Shown: piece by piece, positions 24,369 to 33,981 of the stretch
Layout of the letters: the number at the start of each line of letters is the position of its first letter
How positions within the stretch are numbered: the first letter of the stretch is position 1
NCBI RefSeq assembly: GCF_002954665.1
Contig: NZ_MSCM01000002.1
Location: 280,742-344,741 of the forward strand
Length of the DNA: 64,000 bases
Source of the DNA: Polaribacter glomeratus
GTDB taxonomy: Bacteria; Bacteroidota; Bacteroidia; Flavobacteriales; Flavobacteriaceae
Direction: 5' to 3'
Made by a program: the position numbers and the translations under genes
Notes under the pieces: model-generated
The model's database searches: none
What the model saw: the letters and a program-made list of their open reading frames with translations, nothing else
Told to the model about the DNA's origin: nothing

Positions 24369-25157
24369 ATGAAAAAAACACCCATTTCCTATTATGGAGG
24401 AAAGCAAAATTTAGTATCCACCATACTTCCCTTAATCCCTAAACATCGTATTTATACAGAAGCCTTCTTCGGTGGTGGAGCTATCTTCTTCGCTAAAGAA
24501 AAAAGTGAAGCGGAAACCATTAATGACATCAACAATATGGTCATTAATTTCTATGAAGTCGTTAAAACTGATTTCAATTCTTTAAAAGCAAAAGTAGAAG
24601 CTACGTTGTTTTCAAGAGCGAGTTACAAAGTGGCATTGGTCATCTATAAAATGCCTCATTTATTTAATAAATTACAACAGGCCTGGGCTTTCTACGTAGG
24701 CACTAATATGGGGTTTTCCTGTCAAATTGGTTCTTGGGGCTACGATAAATACAGCAAGCAAGTTCTCAAAATGAACAATAAAAAGCTTCGTTTTGATACT
24801 GAAATTTATAAACGACTAGAGCATACTCAAATTGAACACAATGATGCCAACAAAGTCATCAAAAGTAGAGATGCTAAAGATGCCTTTCACTATGTTGATC
24901 CTCCCTATTTTAATTCTTGTCAGTCTTTTTATAGTGGTTATACAGAGGAAGATTATATCAAACTTTTAGAAACCTTGTCCAATATCAAGGGAAAATTTCT
25001 ATTAAGTGGCTACCCTTCTGACATACTAGACTCCTACACTCAAAAAAATGGGTGGTACACCTTGAACTTTGATAAACCACTTGCCGCTCAAAAAGGTATC
25101 AAAGGAAAACCACGTAAACGTAAAACAGAAGTTTTAACTGCCAATTATCCGATATGA
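24369..25157 (+). CDS. D12-class adenine-N6 DNA methyltransferase (Dam-like)
   Basis: 262 residues. The SAM-binding motif is EAFFGGGAIFFA (about 32-43), the catalytic DPPYFNS lies at about 178, and ISYYGGKQNL is the usual D12 start. It methylates adenine in a short target. No restriction enzyme lies nearby, so this is an orphan methylase, perhaps protecting the element or timing replication. Its TGA overlaps an ATG for a short downstream ORF. Confidence 0.88.
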   Translation: MKKTPISYYGGKQNLVSTILPLIPKHRIYTEAFFGGGAIFFAKEKSEAETINDINNMVINFYEVVKTDFNSLKAKVEATLFSRASYKVALVIYKMPHLFNKLQQAWAFYVGTNMGFSCQIGSWGYDKYSKQVLKMNNKKLRFDTEIYKRLEHTQIEHNDANKVIKSRDAKDAFHYVDPPYFNSCQSFYSGYTEEDYIKLLETLSNIKGKFLLSGYPSDILDSYTQKNGWYTLNFDKPLAAQKGIKGKPRKRKTEVLTANYPI

Positions 25158-25294
25158 GTTTTTTAGAAAAAAATAGGATTAAAAATCAAACAGATGCAAC
25201 TAGGAAGCCTACAAAGTTTCTAAAATTCTCTCTGGCAAGAAATCGGTTCCTTAAAAATAGTACCATGGGGGCAACGTGCCTTTTTTATGAATAA
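25154..25294 (+). CDS. Possible small basic protein
   Basis: A 46-codon ORF (MSFLEKNRIKNQTDATRKPT at its start) overlapping the methylase stop as ATGA. It is strongly basic. No family is known. The only support is the coupling geometry, so it could be chance. Confidence 0.25.
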   Translation: MSFLEKNRIKNQTDATRKPTKFLKFSLARNRFLKNSTMGATCLFYE

Positions 25295-25346
25295 TACGCT
25301 TGTCGTAAGTATGCTCGGGTGTTTGGCAGAACAGCTGGTTGTTTTT

Positions 25347-25367
25347 AGGGAGTAGTCTTCCCTTTTT
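25347..25367 (+). terminator. Possible terminator upstream of the small-gene cluster
   Basis: AGGGA and TCCCT pair around a 7-base loop and run into TTTT. The stem is short. Confidence 0.4.
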
Positions 25368-25416
25368 ATCAATAGTTTAGATTAATTCAAAACTTAAAAC
25401 AAATGGAATATGAATC

Positions 25417-25431
25417 GGTGCGATTTGCACC
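25417..25431 (+). promoter_or_regulatory. Hairpin GGTGC-GATTT-GCACC in a 5' leader
   Basis: A perfect 5-bp GC-rich stem 17 bp before the ATG at 25448. It lies in the part of the frame I consider untranslated and may affect translation of the small-gene cluster. Confidence 0.35.
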
Positions 25432-25447
25432 ACAAAACTATATAGAT

Positions 25448-25663
25448 ATGAAGAAAATTATTGAAAAAACTGTTGACCTTAATTTGGTTGGCGTAAACGG
25501 AAATGCTTATGCAATTATGAGTGTATTTCGCAAACAAGCTCGCAAAGAGGGTTGGACTTCTGAAGAGATTGAAGCCGTTCTTGATGAAGCAAAAACTAGT
25601 GATTATAATTACTTATTAGCGACCATTGAAAATCATTGCGACCCTAAAGATATTGAACTATGA
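25448..25663 (+). CDS. Conserved small protein of mobile elements
   Basis: 71 residues from the ATG at 25448 (MKKIIEKTVDLNLVGVNGNA). An in-frame ATG at 25403 would add 15 residues but would cover a hairpin. The pattern VDL.LVG.NGNAY.IM..F.KQARKEGW..EEI is one I recall from short uncharacterised proteins on mobile elements; no function is assigned. The next gene overlaps by four bases. Confidence 0.6.
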   Translation: MKKIIEKTVDLNLVGVNGNAYAIMSVFRKQARKEGWTSEEIEAVLDEAKTSDYNYLLATIENHCDPKDIEL

Positions 25664-26259
25664 AGCTCAGAGAACTCAAAAGAATCAAATTCTATTTGGA
25701 AGCGTTAGCCGATGTTTTTTTTGATGAAAATCATTCGATTATTCAACCGAAAGTTTCTGAAAGTTTAACTCGTGAAGAATTGATCAACATTGCTTTATTT
25801 CTGTATCAAACCGATTGGACAATAGCACGTTTGGAATTAAAGACTGATCAAGAGCTATTAAAAATTATTGGAGACGACATTGGAGTTTTATTATACATCA
25901 GTGCCATGCTCCATAAAAAAACAATAGAGGTACTTTCCTTTTCTAAAACTGAATTAGATATCTTTTTTAACACGAAAGGAAATCCCTTGCATTATCTAGC
26001 GAGTAAAGAAACTGCTGTATGGGATGCGTATGATCGATCCAATTACACAGCGTTACTTCTCAAAGCTGGTGTTATTCGCAAAGTTTTAGGAGTGTATATT
26101 TCTTCTATTAACAAGAGGGATCTCTACAAATTGACTTCCGTTCCCTTTGACTGCTTTGACACTCTTAAAGAGGCGAATAAAGAGTTATTAAGTATCGCTG
26201 AATATCAAAAATTGAATGTAAAAGACTTGGTTGTGTATCAAGTCTGGATTAAAAATTGA
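25660..26259 (+). CDS. Hypothetical protein
   Basis: 199 residues, no recognised domain. Mostly helical with an acidic N-terminal half. Starts with ATG overlapping the TGA of the previous gene. It is part of a compact five-gene cluster (25448-27428), probably plasmid- or ICE-derived accessory functions. Confidence 0.5.
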   Translation: MKLRELKRIKFYLEALADVFFDENHSIIQPKVSESLTREELINIALFLYQTDWTIARLELKTDQELLKIIGDDIGVLLYISAMLHKKTIEVLSFSKTELDIFFNTKGNPLHYLASKETAVWDAYDRSNYTALLLKAGVIRKVLGVYISSINKRDLYKLTSVPFDCFDTLKEANKELLSIAEYQKLNVKDLVVYQVWIKN

Positions 26260-26299
26260 ATATAAACCGTGTCTTTTAGACACATTAAATCCAAATATT

Positions 26300-26791
26300 A
26301 TGGAACAATTAAATGCCGTGGATGTACTTATTGAAAACATCTCATCTGATCAACTGCTTTTACCTGTCGTAGAAGCGAAAATTGAAGAAGCGAAAGCTGA
26401 AAAACAAGTATTAGTAAATCGCTTGAAAGAGTATCGAAAAGACCTTTCAGTATTGCTCAAGTATGCAACTGAAGCGCAACAGGGAAAGATTAAAAACCTT
26501 GGTTTTGAAATCTCTGACGAACAGCGTGGTTTAAATACCGTTGCTACAACTGCTTTTGATGTTTTGGTCAAAGCAAAAGACCATCAATTAAACAATCAAG
26601 TTTGGTATGATGGATATGTAGCTTCTTTAAAAAATGGAGAATCGCCAGTTTCGTATGCTTCTTTTAATGTAAAATGTCGTTCGTTGTTTAACACACAAAA
26701 GGTGCTTCGAAAGAAAGCGGGTGATCTTAAATCTTCGCATGAGGATATTATTTCTTTAAATGGTCATGTGACTGCTCCAAAGAAGAAATAA
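26300..26791 (+). CDS. Hypothetical coiled-coil protein
   Basis: 163 residues from the ATG at 26300 (MEQLNAVDVLIENISSDQ). An upstream non-ATG reading from 26231 overlaps the previous gene and is less likely. Heptad-rich helix at ~20-65 (VVEAKIEEAKAEKQVLVNRL). Function unknown. Confidence 0.5.
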   Translation: MEQLNAVDVLIENISSDQLLLPVVEAKIEEAKAEKQVLVNRLKEYRKDLSVLLKYATEAQQGKIKNLGFEISDEQRGLNTVATTAFDVLVKAKDHQLNNQVWYDGYVASLKNGESPVSYASFNVKCRSLFNTQKVLRKKAGDLKSSHEDIISLNGHVTAPKKK

Positions 26792-26793
26792 TC

Positions 26794-27231
26794 ATGAAAG
26801 ATGAAAACTTTTATTTAGACATTTTCGCCTCTCAACAAAAAGCAATTCATCATTGTCTGTGGCTCAACTTCAAATACCGAATTGCAAATATAAAATTTGG
26901 TGTGATTCATGGCCCTGATAATGATTGGGCTTTGGTCGAAGAAGCAACGGCTTTAGAAATGGAGATGGCCTTTTTGGATATTTTACCTGAAAATTATAGT
27001 CAGATGACCTATGATGAGATTCGTGACTTTCATATGGACAAAGAACCTTTGCCTCATTTTGAGCAACTTCTTGGAGAAATTGCAACCAAAGATGGCGAGA
27101 TCCTTCGATTGATTTTGTTTTATAAAATTCCACTTGAAAAACTAATTCGCTTTGAATTGGCTTCTCGTGGATATGATCAAAATCATCGTTGGTGTGGATT
27201 TGAAAAATCTTTTGAGATTTGGCTAAAATGA
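26794..27231 (+). CDS. Hypothetical protein
   Basis: 145 residues, two bases after the preceding gene. Acidic and helical, with aromatic patches (HHCLWLNFKYRIANIKFG). No known family. Its TGA overlaps the ATG of the next gene. Confidence 0.5.
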   Translation: MKDENFYLDIFASQQKAIHHCLWLNFKYRIANIKFGVIHGPDNDWALVEEATALEMEMAFLDILPENYSQMTYDEIRDFHMDKEPLPHFEQLLGEIATKDGEILRLILFYKIPLEKLIRFELASRGYDQNHRWCGFEKSFEIWLK

Positions 27232-27428
27232 AAGCATTAAAGCAAATTAGAATCATCGGTAAAAAAGACCATCAGTATTATCTTAAGGATTATGCTGAAG
27301 AACCACTTCGTTTTCAAGAGTATGTAAACCTTGAATTAGGTCTCTTATTTGACGAACAGCATACCATCATTTCTATTACTTTCTTGAAGAAGAAAAGAGT
27401 TGTGATCGTATATGCGATGAAAATTTAA
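27228..27428 (+). CDS. Hypothetical small protein
   Basis: 66 residues from the ATG at 27228 in an ATGA overlap with the upstream gene. Looks like a small beta-rich protein (IIGKKDHQYYLKDYA, then LFDEQHTIISITFL). Last gene of the cluster; a terminator follows in 8 bp. Confidence 0.5.
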   Translation: MKALKQIRIIGKKDHQYYLKDYAEEPLRFQEYVNLELGLLFDEQHTIISITFLKKKRVVIVYAMKI

Positions 27429-27435
27429 TATCCTT

Positions 27436-27463
27436 AAACACTCATTGATTTGAGTGTTTTTTT
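27436..27463 (+). terminator. Terminator of the small-gene cluster
   Basis: AAACACTCA and TGAGTGTTT pair perfectly around TTGATT and are followed by TTTT. Confidence 0.85.
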
Positions 27464-27677
27464 ATCGCAAAATTAGGAACTATTCTCAATATAAATCTTA
27501 CTTCTATTTTTTCAAATTTAAAATGGTTTTCTACTGGAAAAATTGAAATGCTTGGTTTTTATGAAATAAGGAAAAACACTTTACTTATTTAAGGTTTTTC
27601 CCCTGAATTTAACAAAAAACTATTTTTTAAATAGCTTGCAATCAATAGTTTCCTTATTTTTATTGAAAATCCTTCAG

Positions 27678-28608
27678 ATGCCAGCATTCCCAAAACCGAA
27701 ATTTGTCTTCAACTTCGATTTAGATGAAGAATTGAAACACCTTAATAAGCACAAAACAAAAAGAAAAATTCCAGCTAAAAGCGAGCATGAATTATTAATT
27801 GCTTCTTGGAATATTGCCAATTTAGGGGCTCAAAATCGTTGGAATGAACATTATACTTTATTAGCGATGGTTATCGAATGGTTTGATATCATAGCGATCC
27901 AAGAGGTAAATAATAAACTGGAAGGGATTCGCTTATTGGAAGCAGCACTTCCCTCTCACTACAGTGTCATCTTTTCTGATAAAGGAGGTAATAACGAACG
28001 TTCTGCTTTTATCTATGATAGTAGAAAGGTAAAACTCGCTGAAATGGTTGGAGAGGTTGGTATTCCTCCTAATGAGCAACGCTTTATTAAAATTAAAGGG
28101 ATTACTCAAAAATTTACTGGTTTTGATAGAAATCCATATTTATGCTCATTTCAATGGAATAACCAGATTTTAGTTTTAATTATGGTACATTCTTTTTCTG
28201 GTTCTACAAATAGAGCTTCTATCGAAAGAAGGGCTTTAGAGGCCTATGCTATTGGAAGATATGCCGATTTAAGAAATAAATCTAAACACTCATTTTCTAA
28301 AAACATTATTGCTTTAGGGGATTTTAATATTCCGAAAATTGAAAAGGGTGACTTGGTGTATGCGGCTTTGATTAAAAGAGGTCTTATTTTGCCTGAACAT
28401 TCAGCTAAAGTGTACTCCAATATTTCCGATGATAAAATGTTTGATCAAATTGCTTTTCTACCTTCCATAAAATCAAAAATACAATCGCAAGGTGTTTTTG
28501 ATTTTGACAATGCTATTTTTCCAGAATTATGGCAAAAAGAACTTTAAAGCCTACTTAAGATATTATATTTCTGATCATAGACCACTTTGGATGCAACTTA
28601 AATTTTAA
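27678..28608 (+). pseudogene. Endonuclease/exonuclease/phosphatase domain protein, frameshifted at 3' end
   Basis: From the ATG at 27678 (MPAFPKPKFVFNFDLDEELK) the frame carries the EEP motifs IASWNIANLG, IAIQEVN, and LGDFNIP, as in DNase I-like nucleases and phosphatases. It stops at 28547. In another frame the text continues KNFKAYLRYYISDHRPLWMQ up to a stop at 28608, which supplies the essential SDHRPLW motif. One extra A in the CAAAAAG run near 28530 explains the break. The enzyme is therefore either inactivated, made by +1 slippage, or misread at a homopolymer. It is followed 4 bp later by the patatin gene. Confidence 0.7.
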
Positions 28609-28612
28609 AAAG

Positions 28613-30124
28613 ATGAAAAAAGTTTTTACAAACATTGCCTTGGCTTTTTCTGGTGGGGGGTTTAGAGCTGCTAGTTTTACGCTTGGTACCTTGTCACTTT
28701 TTGAAAGGGTGGGTTTATTGTCTAGTGTAAAAGCCATTTCAAGTGTTTCGGGTGGGAGTATTACCGCTGTAAAATATGCACAATCTCAAATTGAGGGTTT
28801 GGGTTTTGATGAATTCTTTTTAGAATATTATGCTTTTCTAAAAAAAGATGACTTGGCAGACTTGGCATTTCAAAATCTTAGAAAAGGAAAATTTTGCCAT
28901 AAAAGGGCGAATCCCATCAATGCATTTGCCCTCGAATACAATAAACTAACCAATCATAAAAGTTTTGCAGATTTAGATGATGCTATTGAAAATAACAAAA
29001 CGCATTTAAAACGTTTAATTATAAATGCCACTAGTTTTAATGACGGTCTTTCTTTTCGTTTTCAAAATACAAGGTCGAATCGATTTGATTTTGGAAATGG
29101 AGAACTGGATAAGAAATATAAGAAGTATTACAATCATATAAAATTAGGAGATGCTCTGGCTGCTTCTTCTGCTTTTCCTGGAGGATTTGAGCCTATATTA
29201 TTTCCGCACGATTTTACAGTAGTTGACGATAAGGAATTAATACCCATTAGCTTAATGGATGGTGGCATTATTGACAATCAGGGTACTTCGAGTTTTTTAA
29301 GTGGTAGTGCCTTTAGTAACAACGTAGATTTGTTTTTTATCGCTGATGTATCTTCTCCCTATATGGAAGAATTAAAACCGACCAAAAGAAATTTTATAAC
29401 CTTCTTGATTAGTTTTCTCTTTAGTGTCCCCATGCTCCTTTTATTTGGAATTGGAGTGATCTGGTCTTATAGGCTGGAATCAAAATTGATCTATTCTCTT
29501 TTCTTTGTTGTATTTGCTTTTTTAACGAGTATTCAAATACTTTTATTTTTTGCAGCCAAAAAAATAAAAGCAATGACTGGGAGTCGTTTCAAATTTGAAT
29601 TGCCTTCTATGAGTTTGGGTATTTTCTTACTGGATCGGATTAATTCTTTGATTCATATGGCTGCTGAAGTCTCCTTGAAAGGTTTTCGAAGGCTGAATTC
29701 GAAGGCGATTTATAAAAAGTATTGGAATAAAACAGTCTCTTCAATGATTTATGAATTGCGTTGTCTTAATGAAGATCAAAAACCCGAAAATGGCACTCAT
29801 TGGGAGCCTATCAAAAATGATCTGGGAGAAATCCCTGAAAACATTAAAGAATTGAGTAAAAAAGCGACAGAATTTGGAACGACCCTTTGGTTTAATGATG
29901 TTAATGGTATTTCAAAACCAACTATAGATACTTTAATTGCTTGTGGAGAAGTTACTGCTTGTTTTAATTTGCTGTCTTATCTTATTGTGCATAAAAAAGA
30001 TGAAATTAAAAATGTGGAGTCTTCTGAACATGAATTGTATAGGAATTTAAAAAAATTATGGAATGATTTTACATTAGATCCATATATGTTAGTGAATTTA
30101 ATAATTAAACCAACCTCAAAATAA
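28613..30124 (+). CDS. Patatin-like phospholipase with transmembrane segment
   Basis: 503 residues. Oxyanion loop SGGGFRAA (residues ~15-22), nucleophile elbow SSVSGGS (about 43-49) and the catalytic Asp in LMDGGIIDN (about 217) form a complete Ser-Asp dyad. Two hydrophobic helices (about 262-282 and 292-313) split the protein, so the lipase domain sits at a membrane. It should hydrolyse phospholipids. Tight spacing with the EEP gene and the lipoprotein gene suggests a four-gene cassette. No nucleotide-cyclase partner of the CBASS type is present. Confidence 0.8.
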   Translation: MKKVFTNIALAFSGGGFRAASFTLGTLSLFERVGLLSSVKAISSVSGGSITAVKYAQSQIEGLGFDEFFLEYYAFLKKDDLADLAFQNLRKGKFCHKRANPINAFALEYNKLTNHKSFADLDDAIENNKTHLKRLIINATSFNDGLSFRFQNTRSNRFDFGNGELDKKYKKYYNHIKLGDALAASSAFPGGFEPILFPHDFTVVDDKELIPISLMDGGIIDNQGTSSFLSGSAFSNNVDLFFIADVSSPYMEELKPTKRNFITFLISFLFSVPMLLLFGIGVIWSYRLESKLIYSLFFVVFAFLTSIQILLFFAAKKIKAMTGSRFKFELPSMSLGIFLLDRINSLIHMAAEVSLKGFRRLNSKAIYKKYWNKTVSSMIYELRCLNEDQKPENGTHWEPIKNDLGEIPENIKELSKKATEFGTTLWFNDVNGISKPTIDTLIACGEVTACFNLLSYLIVHKKDEIKNVESSEHELYRNLKKLWNDFTLDPYMLVNLIIKPTSK

Positions 30125-30130
30125 AGAATT

Positions 30131-30739
30131 ATGAAACAAATTTTATATGTATTACTTGCATTAATTGTAACATCATGTGCTTCAATCCCTAAAGAATCTG
30201 TTAATCTCATGGAGGTAGTTATTATTCAAAACCAAAAAGCTTATGACCTAAATGTTGTACTAATCAATAAACTATACAAAGCGAAAAAAGAAGATGTGGA
30301 TATTTTTATTGATGGAGATTACACTTCAGAAATTTGGAAGCAATTCAAAGCTTTAATTCCTGCTGGAGTAGATATTCAAAGTAATATGTCTTCTATCATC
30401 CCAAGCTTATCAAAACAAATTAATGTTCAAAGAAATGAAATGAAAAGTGTCCTAGAAACGGCTCGTTTAGAAACTCAAGAAATTATTTTGAAAGATTTTA
30501 AAATTCAAAGTGAGGCTTCTAAAGAAGTGAAAAATCTCTTGATTTCGGCTTCTAAAGTCAATGAAAATAGATTACAAATATTACAAGATTATTCTAATCG
30601 CTTTAAATTAGGGCTTGATATCAATGAATTGGAATTATCCATTGATGGATTTTTAAATAGTGCTGGCAACGCTGGTGCAGATATTGAAAAATTAGGACAA
30701 GAATTTTTAACAAAACTAAACCAACTTAAAAAGAAATAA
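30131..30739 (+). CDS. Lipoprotein with long helical region
   Basis: 202 residues with signal and lipobox (MKQILYVLLALIVTSCAS). The mature part is almost entirely helical with Gln/Glu/Lys heptads and may be coiled coil. It lies 6 bp after the patatin gene and 1 bp before the next, in one transcript. A periplasmic or outer-leaflet partner of the patatin is inferred from position only. Confidence 0.55.
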   Translation: MKQILYVLLALIVTSCASIPKESVNLMEVVIIQNQKAYDLNVVLINKLYKAKKEDVDIFIDGDYTSEIWKQFKALIPAGVDIQSNMSSIIPSLSKQINVQRNEMKSVLETARLETQEIILKDFKIQSEASKEVKNLLISASKVNENRLQILQDYSNRFKLGLDINELELSIDGFLNSAGNAGADIEKLGQEFLTKLNQLKKK

Positions 30740-30740
30740 A

Positions 30741-31010
30741 ATGGGAAAAATTGACTGGGATGAGCTAGCAAAAAAAGCTCGAGAAAATACAAATGCTAAA
30801 TTTAGAGAGGAAATTTCTACACTACTACGTTTAAATGATAATGATATAAAAAGTATTATTAGCAAATCGGAAATTGATAATGAACATTTCCTTGAGATTA
30901 TAAAGATTGTAAAGGATAGAAGTTTAGCAAATAATAAAAAAGCAGAAGCTATTCAAGGAATTGATAACGGATTAAGAGCCGTTATTGGAATTGTAGATAA
31001 AATTATATAA
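30741..31010 (+). CDS. Hypothetical small protein, end of the patatin cassette
   Basis: 89 residues, charged and helical (DWDELAKKARENTNAKFREE at the start). No signal peptide or known family. Last gene of the cassette starting at 27678. Could be regulatory or structural. Confidence 0.5.
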   Translation: MGKIDWDELAKKARENTNAKFREEISTLLRLNDNDIKSIISKSEIDNEHFLEIIKIVKDRSLANNKKAEAIQGIDNGLRAVIGIVDKII

Positions 31011-31705
31011 TCGATTAGAAAATTAATAAATTAAGGAAGTAGAATTCATAAGTTCTTTAGGTAGCATAATTCTAATTATTCAAAATGCAACAAGAGATTT
31101 AAAATAAAATCTCCATTTCATTTTTTTTTGTTCAAAAAGTGTTTGAAGCCTAAAATGATGGATTTTTGAATTTATATTATAATACGGTTCGAAATATTTT
31201 TATCGATGTTGATCCTTTTGCACACTTTGGTTATATCAAAGAGATGATTTTTATAATTGATGGAGAAATTTTAAGGCTCGTCTCGTCTCTTAATCGTCCA
31301 TTAGATAAATATATTTTTCATGAACTATCTTGTGTTCGATATTATAAAATCATCTCTATTGTGGATTTGATAAAGTTAAAAAAATGACTAAGATAACTAC
31401 TGGATACTGAAGCATTCAAATTATTTTTAGTGACTTTTTAACTTAGAGCAAATTAGTTTATTTTGAAATTTATTGTTGATAAAATGTTAGTATATAAAAA
31501 CTTACAAATATTCTTCTTCTTTTAAATCAATATATTTTCACTATATTTAAATGATTTTTTAAATTTATATTTTTGTAAATTTACAACCATTTTGAGATAA
31601 ACCAATTTATGATGCTAAATTGGCAATATTTGTGTATAATAAATTAAAGAAATCGGAATACATAAAATATTATGATATTCATTTGTTTAATTAAATAAGA
31701 AAAAA
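31011..31705. other. AT-rich region with at most a dubious ORF
   Basis: No convincing gene. A 73-codon frame at 31166-31387 begins at TTG and has no family resemblance. Its VDPFAHFGYIKEMIFIID segment could be a degraded remnant. The remaining bases are extremely AT-rich with no repeat I can support. Confidence 0.5.
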
Positions 31706-31912
31706 ATGAAAAAAATATTCAATCAAGAAGTAATTGATTTTGTAAACAAGAGTATGAATGAAATCAAGTCTGAGATAGATTTAGATTATTGTATTGAAAA
31801 TAATATAAAATTTTCTAACAATGAGATAGATTCATCGGAGATAAAACTTTTTTCTAAAGAATCTACAGATACTGCTTACAAAATTTTGCATCCAGATTAT
31901 AAAGGGAATTAA
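31706..31912 (+). CDS. Hypothetical small protein
   Basis: 68 residues, acidic (MKKIFNQEVIDFVNKSMNEI at its start). A RBS-like AAGAAAAAA precedes the ATG. Function unknown. Possibly co-transcribed with 31932-32486. Confidence 0.4.
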   Translation: MKKIFNQEVIDFVNKSMNEIKSEIDLDYCIENNIKFSNNEIDSSEIKLFSKESTDTAYKILHPDYKGN

Positions 31913-31931
31913 TACTGTAAATAAGCTAAAT

Positions 31932-32486
31932 TTGGAAAAAGATTTTGAGGATATAAAACTGCCTTTAGAAAAAGTAGAGATTAGACTGCAGGAATTTAAG
32001 AATGCTATAAAAATTTATAAAACTAAACACTTCAACAGAACTGGAAATAATATAGATGTTGTTGATAAGGCAGTTGAAAAAATGACAAGCTTACACTACG
32101 GCTGGTTATATTCTAACGTAAAACCATTAGTCCCTAAACGTATAAATAAATATAAAATGGCATCACTGGCTGAACTTTGTGTTATAAAGATTCAGACTTT
32201 TATTTTAAAAGATTTAAAAGATTTAAAAGAAACAAGAAAAATAAATGCTGATTTTGCTTTCTTTTGTTGTTTATCTATGATTACAGGTATGTCACAAGAT
32301 ACTTCAAATTTTTTAAAAGGTTCCTCAATCAAGCGTGTAGAAGACATTTTTCATATTGTAAAATCTCAAAGATTAAAATGGCTTGAATGTAAAAACATAG
32401 ATGAGTTTCCTGTTTTTAGTAATGGGTTAAATTTATTTCTTTTATTTGAATTATATCATTTAAGGTTTCAAGCTATTCAAATTTAG
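31932..32486 (+). CDS. Hypothetical helical protein
   Basis: 184 residues. The start is uncertain (TTG at 31932; no in-frame ATG nearby). Helix-rich, with a conserved-looking region HYGWLYSNVKPLVPKRINKY and C-terminal NGLNLFLLFELYHLRFQA. No family recognised. A strong terminator follows at 32538. Confidence 0.4.
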   Translation: MEKDFEDIKLPLEKVEIRLQEFKNAIKIYKTKHFNRTGNNIDVVDKAVEKMTSLHYGWLYSNVKPLVPKRINKYKMASLAELCVIKIQTFILKDLKDLKETRKINADFAFFCCLSMITGMSQDTSNFLKGSSIKRVEDIFHIVKSQRLKWLECKNIDEFPVFSNGLNLFLLFELYHLRFQAIQI

Positions 32487-32537
32487 TAACTTAATAAAAC
32501 AACTATAAGTTAAACTTCTTTTTCATAGCAATTTTTT

Positions 32538-32560
32538 ACCACCTTGTGAGGTGGTTTTAA
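32538..32560 (+). terminator. Terminator after the 31.7-32.5 kb genes
   Basis: ACCACCT and AGGTGGT pair around TGTG and are followed by a T-rich tract. Confidence 0.75.
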
Positions 32561-32616
32561 TTTTATTTAATATTTCAATTATTCTCTATTTTAGCTTCTG
32601 AAAAAGCTATGAGAAA

Positions 32617-33906
32617 ATGTACAAAAGAAATTATCATCCTCTGATAATTCTACTTTATGCAAGTGGAATGTTAGATACGAAACAACTCTGTGAGTTGCCC
32701 AAAACCACCAAACATAATTGGAATCAATTCAAGCACCAAAACTATTATGGAGATGATTGGGTTTCTTCTTACGTTGAACAGTTTGATAATATAAAAGAAG
32801 TTTATGCATCTGCTTTTTTATATAAATCTTTACGATTTTTAGTAGAGACCAGAAAAGGATATTTACATATATTACAAGAATTCTCTTACAACAAGAAACT
32901 CCTAAAATTACACGCTGACAAAATTATTACGTCCATAGAAAAGATGAAATCTTTAGCAAATGTGAATGTAAAAACTGCCTGTAAGTATTATGGAATTTCT
33001 AAAGATTGGTATTACAATCAAAAAAGAAAACTGCTTTGTGGAATAAGCCCTTTTCAAAGATGTTATCGCCAACATCCGAATCAGTTAACTGTTCAAGAAA
33101 TTTCTGTGATTGAAAACCTAGTTACAGATCCTGCCAACTTCGGTAAAAGAAAAATAACCTTATATTATTTTGCTTTGAGGAATGGTTTAATTTTTTGTGG
33201 ATTATCTACTTTTAACAAATATGCTTCTGCTTTAGGGTATATAAAACCAAAACGATTTAGATATCCAATGAAAAAAGGATTAAGAGCTTCAAGAGTTTTT
33301 GAGTGGTTGCATGTGGATATTACCATAGTAAACACCATAGAAGATGGTATTCAAAAAGTAGCTTTTGTAAAAGACAATTTTTCTAAAGCTATTTTACATT
33401 ATAGTTCTACCAATGGAAAAGCTGGAAGTGAGTTTATCAAAAACCTCTTTGCTGAAACATTTGAGAAATATAATTTATTGAATGCCACAAAACCGATTAA
33501 CATTCTATCTGATGGTGGAAGTGAGAACAAAGGGGAACTCTTGTCTTGGGTTCAAAATATACAAGCACCACCAATTGTTAGTAAAATAACTGCTCAAACC
33601 AAAGACTTCCCTTTTTCTAATTCGATGTCCGAGAGTACACATAGTATTTATAAAACTGAATTTTTACACGGGAAATATTCTTTAAATGAGAAAATACATT
33701 TAAAAGATTTAAAACGTTTTGTAGAATATTATCAACACCTGAGATACCCAACTGATTTATTTGGATTAACAACTTTTGAGGTTGTAAATGGTAAAATTCC
33801 TGATAAAAACCATTTTAAAGAGAAAATACAAGAAGCTAGAAAAAATAGAGTAGAAGCCAATCAACAATTTAATGATTGTAAAATTGCTCTTGGTTGTAAT
33901 TCTTGA
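32617..33906 (+). CDS. DDE/rve-type transposase
   Basis: 429 residues. A helical N-terminal DNA-binding region (HNWNQFKHQNYYGDDW; ACKYYGISKDWYYNQKRK) precedes an rve catalytic core with D in WLHVDITIV (about 230), D in NILSDGGSEN (about 298) and E in NSMSESTHSIYKTE (about 340). That makes a complete DDE triad of the IS3/IS481-like kind. The gene is intact, unlike the second copy at 59.67 kb. Its movement or recombination with the second copy may explain rearrangements in the island. Confidence 0.85.
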   Translation: MYKRNYHPLIILLYASGMLDTKQLCELPKTTKHNWNQFKHQNYYGDDWVSSYVEQFDNIKEVYASAFLYKSLRFLVETRKGYLHILQEFSYNKKLLKLHADKIITSIEKMKSLANVNVKTACKYYGISKDWYYNQKRKLLCGISPFQRCYRQHPNQLTVQEISVIENLVTDPANFGKRKITLYYFALRNGLIFCGLSTFNKYASALGYIKPKRFRYPMKKGLRASRVFEWLHVDITIVNTIEDGIQKVAFVKDNFSKAILHYSSTNGKAGSEFIKNLFAETFEKYNLLNATKPINILSDGGSENKGELLSWVQNIQAPPIVSKITAQTKDFPFSNSMSESTHSIYKTEFLHGKYSLNEKIHLKDLKRFVEYYQHLRYPTDLFGLTTFEVVNGKIPDKNHFKEKIQEARKNRVEANQQFNDCKIALGCNS

Positions 33907-33981
33907 AAAAGGTGATTATAGAGCAAAATCTAAAATCTTTTTAACGAGCAAAACGAATTTTCGTTAGTTTTTGAAAATAAA

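Noticed and set aside
24369..25157. Restriction-modification system
   Set aside because: The Dam-like methylase has no adjacent restriction enzyme; the nearby genes are not nuclease-like.
28613..30124. CBASS system based on the patatin gene
   Set aside because: No CD-NTase, Cap2/Cap3 or other CBASS genes lie nearby, and the patatin has transmembrane segments unlike typical CapV.
31166..31387. 73-codon gene
   Set aside because: TTG start, no family resemblance, extreme AT context and no neighbour coupling; kept only as part of a gap note.
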